Shown: piece by piece, positions 16,744 through 25,021 of the stretch | Layout of the letters: every line of letters begins with the position of its first letter | Position numbering within the stretch: position 1 is the stretch's first letter | DNA from: Streptomyces sp. NRRL S-1022 | GTDB lineage: Bacteria; Actinomycetota; Actinomycetes; Streptomycetales; Streptomycetaceae | NCBI RefSeq assembly: GCF_000720135.1 | Contig: NZ_JOIU01000014.1 | Location: 181,044 to 245,043 of the forward strand | Length of the DNA stretch: 64,000 nt | Direction: 5' to 3' | Translations under genes and position numbers: made by a program | The notes under the pieces: model-generated | Told to the model about the DNA's origin: nothing | What the model saw: the letters and a program-made list of their open reading frames with translations, nothing else | Database searches by the model: none

Positions 16744-17202
16744 TCAGCCCTCGGCCTTGCTGCTGCTGGTGTCCTTGTCGTCGGCCTCGATGACGTCGCG
16801 CGGCGTGGTGGTGTCCTCGGGCTGGTGGTCGACGGAGGACGGCACGGTCTCCACCGAGTAGGTGAGGACGACCGAGACGCCGTCCGGGTGGTCCTCGGCG
16901 CCGTCGAACGAGGCCTCGCCGCGCGGGTGCAGTCCGCGCTGGATCGCCTCGTTGTGCACGGCGGCCTTGTTCGCCTCGTGCTGGTACTCCTCGCCCGTCC
17001 AGTTCCGGTCGTGGACGACGAACTCCTTGATGTGCCGCGTGCCCTCGGCGCCGTCGGCGGACCGTTCGTCGACCTCGACCTCGGGCGCGCCGGCCTTGGC
17101 GGGGAACTGCCGCTGCCGGACCTGCTCCGTGTCCTCGGCCTTGGCGGCCTGTTCCTGCTCGGTGCTGGCCGCCTTGCTGCTGGTGGTCTTCCTCGCTGCC
17201 AT
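16744..17202 (-). CDS. Hypothetical virion-region protein
   Basis: A 152-residue acidic protein with GGGAGGTG before ATG 17202. The N-terminal 35 residues are Lys/Ala/Glu-rich. The middle has HIKEFVVHDRNWTGEEYQHE and a beta segment DGVSVVLTYSVETV; the end is Asp/Ser-rich. It lies directly after the major capsid gene, where capsid decoration or small connector proteins are often found. I do not recognise the family. Confidence 0.65.
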   Translation of the reverse strand: MAARKTTSSKAASTEQEQAAKAEDTEQVRQRQFPAKAGAPEVEVDERSADGAEGTRHIKEFVVHDRNWTGEEYQHEANKAAVHNEAIQRGLHPRGEASFDGAEDHPDGVSVVLTYSVETVPSSVDHQPEDTTTPRDVIEADDKDTSSSKAEG

Positions 17203-17270
17203 GGCTCACCTCCCTGCTGTGTGGCCGTACCGCCCGGAGCCGGCGGGCGGTACGGCGTACTGGGGGTGGG

Positions 17271-18185
17271 TCAGCCGACGAGGATGCTGGCGCCGTTGGG
17301 GTGGCCGTAGGCCCAGCCGCGGCGGGCGCGCATCTTGAGGATTGACTCGTCGGTCAAAGCGCTGAGTCCATCCCTGCCGTCGATGAACACGGACTCCGGG
17401 CCGCTCCTCACGCCGAGGAGCATGAGCTCGGGGTTGACGAACGCCATGATCGGCCGACCGGTGGGGCTGGGCGTGGCGGTCGCGGAGATCTTCGCGCCGA
17501 GGCTCCAGCGGACGGGCACGCTGAAGATGGTGTCGGGGGTACCGGCGCCGTTCTCGTTGAAGATCGGACGGTTCTGGGAGTCGAGGACGCCACGCAGCGA
17601 CTTGCGGAAGGCCGGGTGGGCGATGGCGTACATCGACCCGGGGTCGAAGTAGTCGCCGGATTCCACGGCGCCGATCGCGGTGGAGAACTCGCTGTAGGTC
17701 GGCGCGCCCGAGCTGGAGGCAGTGACGATGTTCGTGCCGCCCGTGTAGCCGAGGGTGCCGTCGGTCGTGTTCAGCAGCTGGTACAGGCTGGTGAACGGGA
17801 CGGTGGTGCCGTTGCTGGCCGCGGACACGGCGAGCGTCGCGTTGTCGATCATCTTGGCGTAGGACTTCGACCAGCCCAGCATCTTGGCCTCGATGACGTT
17901 GGCCACCGAGTCGTCGATGTCCTCTTCCGCCAGCCTGGCCGCCTTGCCGAACTTCACCGCCGACAGCAGGACTTCGTCGTTGAGGCTGGTGTCCTCACCG
18001 TAGGCGCCGCCCTTGGCGACCACGTCGACGCCCATCCCGGCGGTGCGGGGGACGTGCTTGGTGTCGGAGCCCATGGGGATGCGGGAGGCGAGGGCTTCGA
18101 CGGCGGAGATTTGGTTGATGCTCTGGATGACCCGGCTGGTCTCGTACTCTTCCGGGATCCAGGCCTCAAGCGTATTGCGTGCCAC
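17271..18185 (-). CDS. Major capsid protein (HK97 fold)
   Basis: A 304-residue protein from GTG 18185, with GGAGGG 5 bases upstream. Features of HK97-type capsids are an N-terminal helix (LEAWIPEEYETSRVIQSINQ), a basic/Gly segment GMGVDVVAKGGAYGEDTS, the RLAEEDIDDSVANVIEA spine helix region, and a C-terminal part PELMLLGVRSGPESVFIDG, found in many actinophage capsids. It follows the scaffold gene after a 130-base gap that holds a hairpin and a repeated late motif. Confidence 0.9.
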   Translation of the reverse strand: MARNTLEAWIPEEYETSRVIQSINQISAVEALASRIPMGSDTKHVPRTAGMGVDVVAKGGAYGEDTSLNDEVLLSAVKFGKAARLAEEDIDDSVANVIEAKMLGWSKSYAKMIDNATLAVSAASNGTTVPFTSLYQLLNTTDGTLGYTGGTNIVTASSSGAPTYSEFSTAIGAVESGDYFDPGSMYAIAHPAFRKSLRGVLDSQNRPIFNENGAGTPDTIFSVPVRWSLGAKISATATPSPTGRPIMAFVNPELMLLGVRSGPESVFIDGRDGLSALTDESILKMRARRGWAYGHPNGASILVG

Positions 18186-18200
18186 GGGGGCCCTCCTGCG

Positions 18201-18245
18201 GGCGCGTGATGGGGAAGCTGGTCGGCTCGGGCCCCATCACGGGCG
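18201..18245. terminator. Hairpin in the capsid gene leader
   Basis: GTGATGGGG at 18206-18214 pairs with CCCCATCAC at 18232-18240, with a 17-base loop and further pairing of GGCGC/GGCGCC at the foot. It lies in the untranslated gap just upstream of the capsid ribosome site on the minus strand, so it could be a partial terminator, a processing site or a stabiliser of capsid mRNA. Confidence 0.5.
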
Positions 18246-18305
18246 CCTTCGCAAGCAAGGTCGTCAGCGCGATTCGATCACCGAATCAAAGCTCACAGGC
18301 TCAAT

Positions 18306-18316
18306 GTACCTTCGAA
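18306..18316 (-). promoter_or_regulatory. Late-operon motif copy before capsid gene
   Basis: The minus strand reads TTCGAAGGTAC just after the scaffold stop, in the 130-base gap before the capsid gene. A palindrome GATTCG-ATCAC-CGAATC follows at 18,271-18,287, then the leader hairpin. Confidence 0.45.
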
Positions 18317-18318
18317 CA

Positions 18319-19104
18319 TCAAGCTTTGCCCAGCAGCTTGGCTGCGTGGATCTCCGCCGTCGACCGCGGCTTGTTCGGCGCCGCCGGCCGGGGCGCCCCC
18401 GTGGGCCGCGGCTTCGGCTTCCGCTCCGGCACCGCAAACAGCTCCGGGTAATCCCGGGTCAGCTCGGCGATCGCCGCGTCCAGCCCGGACACGGCGCCGT
18501 CCTCGTCGACGTCCAAGCCGTCGAGGTCCACCAGCTTGAGTAGCCGCTTCAGCCGCGACTCGCCCTTGTCCCGCGCGGTCTCCGCGTTCGGGTCCTTCTC
18601 GTCCTGTAGGAACGCCAACGCCCCCGCCTCGACGAGTGCGCCCCGTACCGCGGTCCGCACCAGGGGAGTGCGGTACCGCTTCTCGCCCTCCTCGCGGGCC
18701 TCGCGCAGCGCCTTCTCGTGCTCGGTCTCGTCGCCGCGCGCCTTCTCCTCCAGCTCCTTGTTCCGCAGCCGGTGCCGCTTGGCGTCCTCGTTGGCCTTCT
18801 TCAGCGCGGCCTGCGTTCGCGCCCACTCGTCCTTGGAGGGCGGCTTGAACTCCTCGTCCGGCTCGGTCTTCTTCGCCGGCGGTTTCGGCTTCGGTGTCTC
18901 CTCCGGCTCCTCGTCCGGGGCTTCGTCCGGGTCCGTCTCCGCCTCAGGCTCCTCGTCGGGGACCTCGATGTCCGGCCCGCCGTCGTCGGTCTCGGCGCCG
19001 CCAGCGATGATGTGGATCGGCCGGCCGTCGGTGCGGTAGCCGAGGATCGTGCCCGGCGGCAGGCTGATGCTGTCGGCTTGGTCGTCGGTGGGGTGGATGC
19101 CCAT
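18319..19104 (-). CDS. Capsid scaffolding protein
   Basis: A 261-residue protein with GGGAGAAC before ATG 19104. A short N-terminal beta domain (PPGTILGYRTDGRPIHIIAGG) is followed by an acidic Pro-rich linker. Then come a highly charged coiled coil (about residues 85-150), DKGESRLKRLLKLVDLDGLD, and a basic C-terminal tail. This composition and its position directly before the capsid gene are typical of siphovirus scaffolds. No protease domain is seen in or next to it. Confidence 0.82.
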   Translation of the reverse strand: MGIHPTDDQADSISLPPGTILGYRTDGRPIHIIAGGAETDDGGPDIEVPDEEPEAETDPDEAPDEEPEETPKPKPPAKKTEPDEEFKPPSKDEWARTQAALKKANEDAKRHRLRNKELEEKARGDETEHEKALREAREEGEKRYRTPLVRTAVRGALVEAGALAFLQDEKDPNAETARDKGESRLKRLLKLVDLDGLDVDEDGAVSGLDAAIAELTRDYPELFAVPERKPKPRPTGAPRPAAPNKPRSTAEIHAAKLLGKA

Positions 19105-19168
19105 GGTGTTCTCCCATCACGGGGTCGGCGGCGGCCCATCGGCGGGCGCCGGGGTCTGCGCTGGAGCC

Positions 19169-19480
19169 CTACCGCACGGGCTCGTAGGTGGCCTCGAAGA
19201 TGTCCGGCTTGCAGGGGTAGTGCTCGCCTTGCACGCCAGTGATGATCCAGTCGCCGGGGCAGACGGTGTGCCCACCTTCGAGGGTGTCGATCCACCCATG
19301 CTCGTGCCAGGTTCGGCCGCACAGCTCGTGGGTCTTGGTTCCCTCGTACTCCGCCTCAGGGCGGCGGAAATATCGGACGACTGCGCCTTCTCGATCGGCT
19401 GGCCCATCGTCGGGGTGGTCGCCGTTCCGGTGCCACTGGTGGGCTTCGATCTCGACGGGCTTTTTGCGGAACTTCGGCAT
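19169..19480 (-). CDS. PGDYG-type small phage protein
   Basis: A 103-residue protein with AGGAG 9 bases before ATG 19480. It starts with FRKKPVEIEAHQWHRNGD and has HTVCPGDWIITGVQGEHYPCKP followed by IFEATYEPV, the conserved core of the small PGDYG-type proteins widespread in phages. The biochemical role is not known. It lies between the MuF-like and scaffold genes. Confidence 0.75.
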   Translation of the reverse strand: MPKFRKKPVEIEAHQWHRNGDHPDDGPADREGAVVRYFRRPEAEYEGTKTHELCGRTWHEHGWIDTLEGGHTVCPGDWIITGVQGEHYPCKPDIFEATYEPVR

Positions 19481-19500
19481 GGGGTTCGGCTCCTTGAGTG

Positions 19501-20517
19501 TCAGGCGGCGGCCGGGAAGCGGCCGGTTCGGAGTGCGGCGCGGGCGCGGGCCTCGACCGCAGGCAGAAGGTCATCAACGGCCCGCAGCAGCTCCCGCGCG
19601 GCACGCAGCCGGACAGCACGAGACTCCGACGGCCGGCCGACGCCGTAGCCGATGGACCGCTCGGCCTCGCGACGCAGCGCCTCCGGGAACGGTGTCCCGG
19701 ACGTCTTCCACGCGTCACTCCAGGGAACGGCGCGGCAGCGGCAGTGCGCGTGCAGCGGCGGCCCGTCCACCCCGGCCGCCCGGGCGCGGCGCTGGCGCGG
19801 GTCCCAGGACAGGCCGCCCGGGAACGGCTCGCCCGGCGGGGCGGTCCGGCCGGTGTAGGCCAGGCAGCGCACGCACGCATCGGCCTCCGACACCCACACC
19901 CGCAGCGGCGCGGTCGCGCGGACGACGACGTCCAGCCCTTGGTGGACCGCGGTATTGATGACCCACGCGATGTGCGCACGCACGGCCGGCAGGACGGCCC
20001 GGGCGGCGCCGAGCCCGGCCAGCATGTGCGACCACCGCGACACCCGGTCCGGGTGCAGCAGGAACAGGGCGCGGTCGCGGCGTTCGGCCACCATGTCCCG
20101 GACGCGGCGCGCCTCAGCCAGCAGGACGCGACTCACCGACGGCACGCGCGGCTCCCTGCGCCCCCGGCCGGACGCGGCACGCACGAACTCGGAGCCCTGC
20201 CGCACCCCCATGACCAGCGCGGGCCCCAGCCCATCGGCCAGCACCGCGGGCGCCCGACGCGCGAGGTCATCCAGCAGCCGGACGGCGGCGGCCCGGGTCG
20301 CTGCAACGATGCGGCGCAGTACGTCCCCGGGCGCGGCCGGCTGGTTCGGGCCGCCGTACGCGCGGGTCCACGCGGTGAGCGTGCGGCGAACGAGCTCCTC
20401 GAACGCGCGGTCCATCCCGAGCAGGGCCCGCCCGGCGAGCCGGTTCTCCAGGTCGACGACCTCGCCCGTGTGGTCGTCCTGCACCAGGCGGGTGAGGTGC
20501 TCGCTGGAGTACGGCAT
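19501..20517 (-). CDS. MuF-like minor capsid protein
   Basis: A 338-residue protein starting at ATG 20517, overlapping the portal stop. It is strongly helical and Arg/Ala-rich. In its second half, CVRCLAYTGRTAPPGEPFPG is followed by PPLHAHCRCRAVPW, the Cys-Cys ... His-Cys-Cys arrangement of Mu F-like head morphogenesis proteins. These proteins are packaged in small numbers near the portal and often injected. The order portal then MuF is conserved. Confidence 0.82.
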   Translation of the reverse strand: MPYSSEHLTRLVQDDHTGEVVDLENRLAGRALLGMDRAFEELVRRTLTAWTRAYGGPNQPAAPGDVLRRIVAATRAAAVRLLDDLARRAPAVLADGLGPALVMGVRQGSEFVRAASGRGRREPRVPSVSRVLLAEARRVRDMVAERRDRALFLLHPDRVSRWSHMLAGLGAARAVLPAVRAHIAWVINTAVHQGLDVVVRATAPLRVWVSEADACVRCLAYTGRTAPPGEPFPGGLSWDPRQRRARAAGVDGPPLHAHCRCRAVPWSDAWKTSGTPFPEALRREAERSIGYGVGRPSESRAVRLRAARELLRAVDDLLPAVEARARAALRTGRFPAAA

Positions 20518-22043
20518 CAGCTCTCCTCCTGTGCCTGCGCGAGCGCTTCAAGGTCGTCGATGGCGCCGGTCATGAGCGCGGTGACCTGCTCGGAGGTGAT
20601 GACGCCGAGCGCGGCCGCGGAGCCGAGCTTCTGCGCGGAGTCGGCGAGCGATGCGAGGACGTCGACGCGGCGCTGCAGCTCGGCGTCGTCCGTACCCGAG
20701 AGCCACGCATCAACCTGCTCAGCGCGGTAGCCGGCCTCCATCAGCGCCTGGCGCCGAGGTACGCCGGCCTCGATCTTCGCCTTGACGGTCTGCCAGCCCT
20801 CGGCCGTCGACACGGACCGGGCCGGTACCCAGTCGACGTTGACGACCGGGTCCTCGATGCCGAGGCGGCGCAACGCGAAAACGAACGCCTCATGCAGGGC
20901 GGCGCCGTAGCTGGTCTGCCGGTTCTCCACCTTCGAGATGAACGGTCCGTCCTCCTCGCGGTAGGACTCGCCTGAGCGCTGGCTCGACTGGGGGTCGAAC
21001 AGGCGCAGCGGTGTCTCGGTGATCTGGGCCATGGCCCGCACGTTGAACATGATCGGGTCGAGGAACACCTGCGGGTTCGCGGCGTCGAACTGACCGACGG
21101 CCTTGTAGCCGCGCAGCAGCCACATCTCGCCCGGCCCGGCCTTCAAGCTGCTGTCCTCCCCCGAGTCGCTCGGCCCGAGGCCCTTCTCGTTGAGGGGCCA
21201 GTCGCCGTCATCCCAGTCACCGGGCTCAAGGTCGCTGGTGTCGGTAGTGGAGGTCTCGGTCAAGGCGTAGCGCTGCGGTGCGCCCTGGTAGTCGACCGTC
21301 CCCATGTGCGTGGCCTGCAATTTGGTGATCGCGTTCTGCGGGCCGTACGCGCCATAGTGCTCGGGCACGCCGTAGGGGCGATCGTTGCGGAAGTGGAAGA
21401 CCGGCTGTTCGTTCCAGTCGTGCTCGATCGACCAGGACTCGGGGTCCTCTGGGTCGGCCGGCCAGGGGTGCCAGTCGCCGGCCTGGTCACCGCGCGAGTT
21501 CTCCCCGGTGGTCCAGCGTTCGGTGCGGTCGTCGTACAGCAGCTCGACACGCTCGTACCGGCCTTCGCACCACTTCTTGATGGTGAAATTCTTCTTGCGC
21601 GGGTTGTCCTCGCTGTAGAAGACGCGCACCGTCTGCGGAGAGTTGTAGAACATCTCGACCCGGACGACGTTGCCTTGGGCGTCCTCGACGGGCAGCACCA
21701 TGAGGTAGGCGTCGCCGTACTCGCCGGCCCGGCGGAACAGATCCGGCAACTCGATGTTGAGCTGGTTGTCCTGCCAGATCTTCGAGATGAGGGTGTTGGT
21801 GTCCTCGTCGGGGCTGGTGATCGAGGCGACCTTCAGCCGGTTGGTGATGGCGTTCACCGGCGTTTTGGCGAAGTTGAGGTCGAAGTCGATGCGGTGAGCG
21901 GCGAGGGCACGGCGCAGGCGGACGCTGGTGAAAACCTCGGGGACCTTGCCGTCGTAGTACAGGGCGGCCTGGTCGTAGCCGGGACGGGAGCCTTCCAGCT
22001 CTTCGATTCCGAGCATGAGGTCGGCGAGCGACTCGTCATCCAA
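20517..22043 (-). CDS. Portal protein (SPP1 gp6-like)
   Basis: A 508-residue protein. The start is TTG 22043 with GGAGGACG 5 bases upstream. Conserved portal features include a LALADLMLGIE-like helical start, a DEDTNTLISKIWQDNQL segment, FNNDRPYGVPEHYG-like regions near the middle, and a long helical C-terminus with LSGTDDAELQRRVDVLASL. It forms the dodecameric DNA entry vertex. It sits between terminase and MuF genes. Confidence 0.9.
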   Translation of the reverse strand: MDDESLADLMLGIEELEGSRPGYDQAALYYDGKVPEVFTSVRLRRALAAHRIDFDLNFAKTPVNAITNRLKVASITSPDEDTNTLISKIWQDNQLNIELPDLFRRAGEYGDAYLMVLPVEDAQGNVVRVEMFYNSPQTVRVFYSEDNPRKKNFTIKKWCEGRYERVELLYDDRTERWTTGENSRGDQAGDWHPWPADPEDPESWSIEHDWNEQPVFHFRNDRPYGVPEHYGAYGPQNAITKLQATHMGTVDYQGAPQRYALTETSTTDTSDLEPGDWDDGDWPLNEKGLGPSDSGEDSSLKAGPGEMWLLRGYKAVGQFDAANPQVFLDPIMFNVRAMAQITETPLRLFDPQSSQRSGESYREEDGPFISKVENRQTSYGAALHEAFVFALRRLGIEDPVVNVDWVPARSVSTAEGWQTVKAKIEAGVPRRQALMEAGYRAEQVDAWLSGTDDAELQRRVDVLASLADSAQKLGSAAALGVITSEQVTALMTGAIDDLEALAQAQEES

Positions 22044-22058
22044 TGCGTCCTCCCACCC

Positions 22059-22069
22059 GTGACCTTTGA
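22059..22069 (-). promoter_or_regulatory. Late-operon motif variant before portal gene
   Basis: The minus strand reads TCAAAGGTCAC, a copy of the late motif with one extra base, about 15 bases before the portal start. The plus strand immediately next to it carries TTCGAAGGAT (22,070-22,079), so two half-copies lie back to back here. Confidence 0.4.
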
Positions 22070-22122
22070 TTCGAAGGATAGACGGTCATTCGAGTGGCGT
22101 CATGCGTCACGACATGCGCCTC

Positions 22123-22133
22123 GTGCCTTCGAA
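22123..22133 (-). promoter_or_regulatory. Late-operon motif copy between terminase and portal
   Basis: The minus strand reads TTCGAAGGCAC ten bases after the terminase stop. The 100-base gap 22,044-22,142 is the only untranslated space between terminase and portal, and it holds two motif copies. Confidence 0.42.
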
Positions 22134-22142
22134 ATGAAGCCG

Positions 22143-23750
22143 CTACGCGTACGCCGCCGTACGAGCAGACGGCGCCGCCCGCTTCATTGGCGGCATGAAC
22201 CGGCGCACCGCCGACCCCACCGCGTCGACCATGTCGTCGTTCGGGCCCTTCGGGAACGTGCACATCTGCTGCTCCAGCTCCGGCAGTCTGCGCGCGTGCA
22301 GCACCCGGCCCCGCTGATACAGGCCGAGCAGCCCCTCCGCCCGCGCGAACTTCGGCTCGTTCTGGTGGACCGTCTTCACCTTCACCGGCATGTCGTGCAG
22401 GATCGCCTGCCAGGCGTCGCCGCCCTGGTTGACCTCGATCAGGATCAGCCCGATCCGCGGGAACTCATCCAGCAGCGCGAGGACACGGTCGCGGAGCTCC
22501 GGGCCCGGCCGCACCTTCAGCGCCATCGCCGCGTGCACGGTGCATCGTTGGCGCTGGGCCGACCAGGACACGACGGCCAGTCCGGTGAAGTCGGACGCCC
22601 GCTTCGCAGTGGTGGCCGGGTCGATGCTCAGCATCATGTGGGTGATCGGGTCTGCGCCGGTAATCGGGTCAACCCGGTCGGCGATGTTCAGGGTGCCGTC
22701 GAGGCGGTCCAGCACGGCCGGCGGCTCCGGGTAGCGGAAGTCGTCCGGCGTCCACAACGCCCCGTCCGCGGCCAAGGGGTCGTTCGCCATGTTCTTCGCA
22801 TAGCTGCGGGTGTGCCGGATCTCCAGCAGGTAGCCGATCGGCCACTTCGCCGGCCACATCGACCGCTCCGTGCCGTCCGGGCGCTGCACGATCGGCAGGC
22901 TGTGGTGCGCGCGGATGCCCTCGTCCCGGATCCAGTCCTCGACGTGGACGCCCTTCGCTGCCTTCACCAGCTGGTGGATGATGCTGCCCGGCATGGTGAC
23001 AGTCCCGCAGATCGCGACGCGGGCGTAGATGTTCAGCGGCAGGATCGCGTCCAGCAGGGTGGTGAGCCGCTTCGCCGCGAGCTGCGCGGAGTACGACGCC
23101 TCGTCCGGCTCGATGTCGTCGCACAGCAGCAGGTCGGGGCGTTTCTCCTCGACCTTCATGCCGAGCGCGCTGGAGTCGATGCCGTGCGCGGCGAAGATGA
23201 ACCCGGACTTGGCGATGTACATGCTCTGGGTGTCGGCGACGTTCTGCCCGGACGGGCGCTTGGCCGCGGTGCAAAGGTCGGGGAAGTCGCGGCGGAGCAG
23301 GGCGTTGCCGTCCAGCTCGCGTTTGAACGTGGACAGGTGCCGCTCAGCCTGCGTGGCCGCTGAGGCGAACGCGGCGGCGAAGCGGACGTGGCCGTGCGCG
23401 GCGGCCCACATCGGCAGGATGAGGAACCACCAGGTCGTTTTGCCCGTGTTGCGGGGGGCGATCCAGGCGTCGCGTTCCTCGGCTGGGCCGGCGGGCGGCC
23501 GTATCCAGCGGCGGGCGGCGCGGCACCAGGCGAGGTGGGCATCCCCGAAGCTGATCCGGCCTTCCTCGTCTTTGAGGTGGTGGCGGAGGTAGACGAGGGC
23601 GAACAGCAGTGGGTCGAGGCGGGTGAGGACGCGCCGGCCTTCGGGGTCGGCGAGGAGCCGAGGGTCGAACTGGGCGAGGTAGGCGTCCAGGTCGAAGGTC
23701 TCGGCGTCCAGGCCGCGGAGGTAGCCGGGTGTGCGGGTTGCGGTCGTCAC
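22143..23750 (-). CDS. Terminase large subunit
   Basis: A 535-residue protein starting at GTG 23750. The ATPase domain has a Walker A-like APRNTGKTTW at about residues 98-107 and Walker B LLLCDDIE at about 207-214. The nuclease domain has MLSIDPATTAKRASDF near residue 375 and FPKGPNDDMVDAVG near 510, which supply the metal-binding acidic residues. It cuts and pumps phage DNA into the portal. It lies 4 bases downstream of the small subunit gene. Confidence 0.95.
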   Translation of the reverse strand: MTTATRTPGYLRGLDAETFDLDAYLAQFDPRLLADPEGRRVLTRLDPLLFALVYLRHHLKDEEGRISFGDAHLAWCRAARRWIRPPAGPAEERDAWIAPRNTGKTTWWFLILPMWAAAHGHVRFAAAFASAATQAERHLSTFKRELDGNALLRRDFPDLCTAAKRPSGQNVADTQSMYIAKSGFIFAAHGIDSSALGMKVEEKRPDLLLCDDIEPDEASYSAQLAAKRLTTLLDAILPLNIYARVAICGTVTMPGSIIHQLVKAAKGVHVEDWIRDEGIRAHHSLPIVQRPDGTERSMWPAKWPIGYLLEIRHTRSYAKNMANDPLAADGALWTPDDFRYPEPPAVLDRLDGTLNIADRVDPITGADPITHMMLSIDPATTAKRASDFTGLAVVSWSAQRQRCTVHAAMALKVRPGPELRDRVLALLDEFPRIGLILIEVNQGGDAWQAILHDMPVKVKTVHQNEPKFARAEGLLGLYQRGRVLHARRLPELEQQMCTFPKGPNDDMVDAVGSAVRRFMPPMKRAAPSARTAAYA

Positions 23751-23754
23751 CGGG

Positions 23755-24306
23755 TCAGGCCTCGGTCGGGCCGTCGAGGATCTGCTGCTCTTCCAACTCG
23801 GTGCGGGCCTTGGCCTCGCGGAGCATCTCCTGCAGTTCGAGGTCCTGCTGCGTCACCTCGTGCACCGTGGCGTCGACCTTCGTCGGCTGGTCGAGGCCGA
23901 ACAGCTTCCGGAAGCTTTCGCGCGCGCGGAGCGCCCGGTCGACCGCGCGGAGCTTGATGTCGTAGTCCGGGAGCGGGTTGCCTTCGGCGTCGTAGACGAT
24001 CCGGCCGTGGGAGACCATGACGTGGTCGGCCTGGAGGATGTCGAGCACCTCGTCGTACATCGCTTCGAGGCGGGAGGCTTCCATCTCGACGAGCTCTTTG
24101 GCCGGGCCGAGGCAGGCGTCGCGGAGGGCGTTGCGGACGGCTCGGATGGCGCCGGCTTTGTCGATGCCGAGTTCGTCGGCGATCTGCTGGTAGGTCCAGT
24201 GCTGGGCGCGGAGTTTGGCCGCGTGGGCGTCGCGTTTGGCTCCTTGGAGGGTGCGGGTGTATCGGCCGCGGCCGTCGCGGTCGTCCTGGTGCGGGTTGCC
24301 TGCCAT
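23755..24306 (-). CDS. Terminase small subunit
   Basis: A 183-residue protein with GAGGAGGGG upstream of ATG 24306. The N-terminal helix-turn-helix (LRAQHWTYQQIADELGIDKAG) should bind the packaging site; a helical oligomerisation region with LVEMEASRLEAMYDEVLDI follows. It is the first gene of the late operon, with a copy of the late motif 22 bases upstream. Confidence 0.88.
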   Translation of the reverse strand: MAGNPHQDDRDGRGRYTRTLQGAKRDAHAAKLRAQHWTYQQIADELGIDKAGAIRAVRNALRDACLGPAKELVEMEASRLEAMYDEVLDILQADHVMVSHGRIVYDAEGNPLPDYDIKLRAVDRALRARESFRKLFGLDQPTKVDATVHEVTQQDLELQEMLREAKARTELEEQQILDGPTEA

Positions 24307-24327
24307 GGTGCGCCCCTCCTCATCTGG

Positions 24328-24338
24328 GTACCTTTGAA
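24328..24338 (-). promoter_or_regulatory. Late-operon motif TTCAAAGGTAC upstream of terminase
   Basis: The minus strand reads TTCAAAGGTAC just upstream of the terminase ribosome site. Close relatives occur in the other two large gaps of the late operon (22,059-22,069, 22,123-22,133 and 18,306-18,316). Shared spacing to late gene starts suggests a transcription or RNA-level control element. This is pattern-based only. Confidence 0.45.
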
Positions 24339-24387
24339 TCGTAGGCGAACAACTTGTGTGATCTTTGTTTCTGCGGCGAGGAGTGGG

Positions 24388-24594
24388 GTGCTGGCTATGG
24401 TGTCCGACCGAGGCGGCCGCTACGGGTTCGTGTACCGATCCAGGCAGAAGGTCTACCGGGCGCTGCGCCGCAAGGGCATGTCGAAGTCCAGGGCGGCACG
24501 CATCTCCAATGAAGGCTTCACGAGGGCTGGACGTAGCCTGATGGCGCGCAAGGCCGCGAAGACGCGGCAGATGCGCGGGCGGAAGCGGCGCTGA
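24388..24594 (+). CDS. Small very basic protein
   Basis: A protein of 65-68 residues, with GTG 24388 (GAGGAG 4 bases upstream) or ATG 24397 as start. The sequence is dominated by Arg/Lys (RYGFVYRSRQKVYRALRRKG, SKSRAARISNEG) and ends RGRKRR. Similar short basic proteins occur in Streptomyces; the charge suggests nucleic acid binding. It is transcribed away from the terminase, and a strong terminator follows. Confidence 0.7.
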   Translation: MLAMVSDRGGRYGFVYRSRQKVYRALRRKGMSKSRAARISNEGFTRAGRSLMARKAAKTRQMRGRKRR

Positions 24595-24614
24595 CGCCAG
24601 GGTGGTGGGTGGCG

Positions 24615-24649
24615 GAGGCCCCGGAGCCGGGCGGTGGCTCCGGGGCCTC
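24615..24649 (+). terminator. Rho-independent-type terminator
   Basis: GAGGCCCCGGAGCC (24,615-24,628) pairs perfectly with GGCTCCGGGGCCTC (24,636-24,649) around a 7-base loop, 20 bases after the stop of the small basic gene. There is no T-run, as is usual in Streptomyces. Confidence 0.8.
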
Positions 24650-24757
24650 ACGTATCCGAGGGCTGATCTGTGGGAACCGGTGTCTGCTGTCGGTGGCCGG
24701 CGGTAGCATCCCGGCACCGCGCGCGCTGGGGAGCGTGCGCTCTGTTGGGGGGTTGTG

Positions 24758-24961
24758 ATGGGTGGAGGCTGTAGGGACTGTCGGACGTGCACGATGCCGG
24801 GGTTCGCTCGGCTCGGGCAGGACTGGGCGGTCGGGTTCATGCATCTGATGACGGCGGGGATCTCGTGGGTGGTGAAGCGGGGTGGGCTGCGGCATTGTCC
24901 GCAGTGCAGGCATCTGTATTCGCGTCATCAGCGGCGGTCGGATGGGTCGTTCATCGACTGA
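24758..24961 (+). CDS. Small Cys-rich protein (zinc-ribbon type)
   Basis: A 67-residue protein, ATG 24758 (or GTG 24755), with GGGGGG upstream. It begins GGGCRDCRTCTMPGFARLG and ends HCPQCRHLYSRHQRR, giving CxxC pairs at both ends with a hydrophobic helix (AVGFMHLMTAGISWVV) between. I know similar short proteins from Streptomyces genomes but no function. It is flanked by two terminators, so it is an independent unit inserted between late and accessory genes, a moron-like position. Confidence 0.72.
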   Translation: MGGGCRDCRTCTMPGFARLGQDWAVGFMHLMTAGISWVVKRGGLRHCPQCRHLYSRHQRRSDGSFID

Positions 24962-24974
24962 TTGCGCGCAGGAC

Positions 24975-25008
24975 GAAGGCCCCGCACTCGGGCGTGTGCG
25001 GGGCCTTC
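24975..25008. terminator. Bidirectional terminator between convergent genes
   Basis: GAAGGCCCCGCAC (24,975-24,987) pairs with GTGCGGGGCCTTC (24,996-25,008). It lies between the plus gene ending at 24,961 and the minus gene ending at 25,022, so it can serve both. Confidence 0.8.
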
Positions 25009-25021
25009 AGTTCGCTCGGGG

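Noticed and set aside
21306..23363. 685-codon plus-strand open frame across portal and terminase
   Set aside because: It spans two real minus-strand genes and the gap between them, with antisense composition and no family motif.
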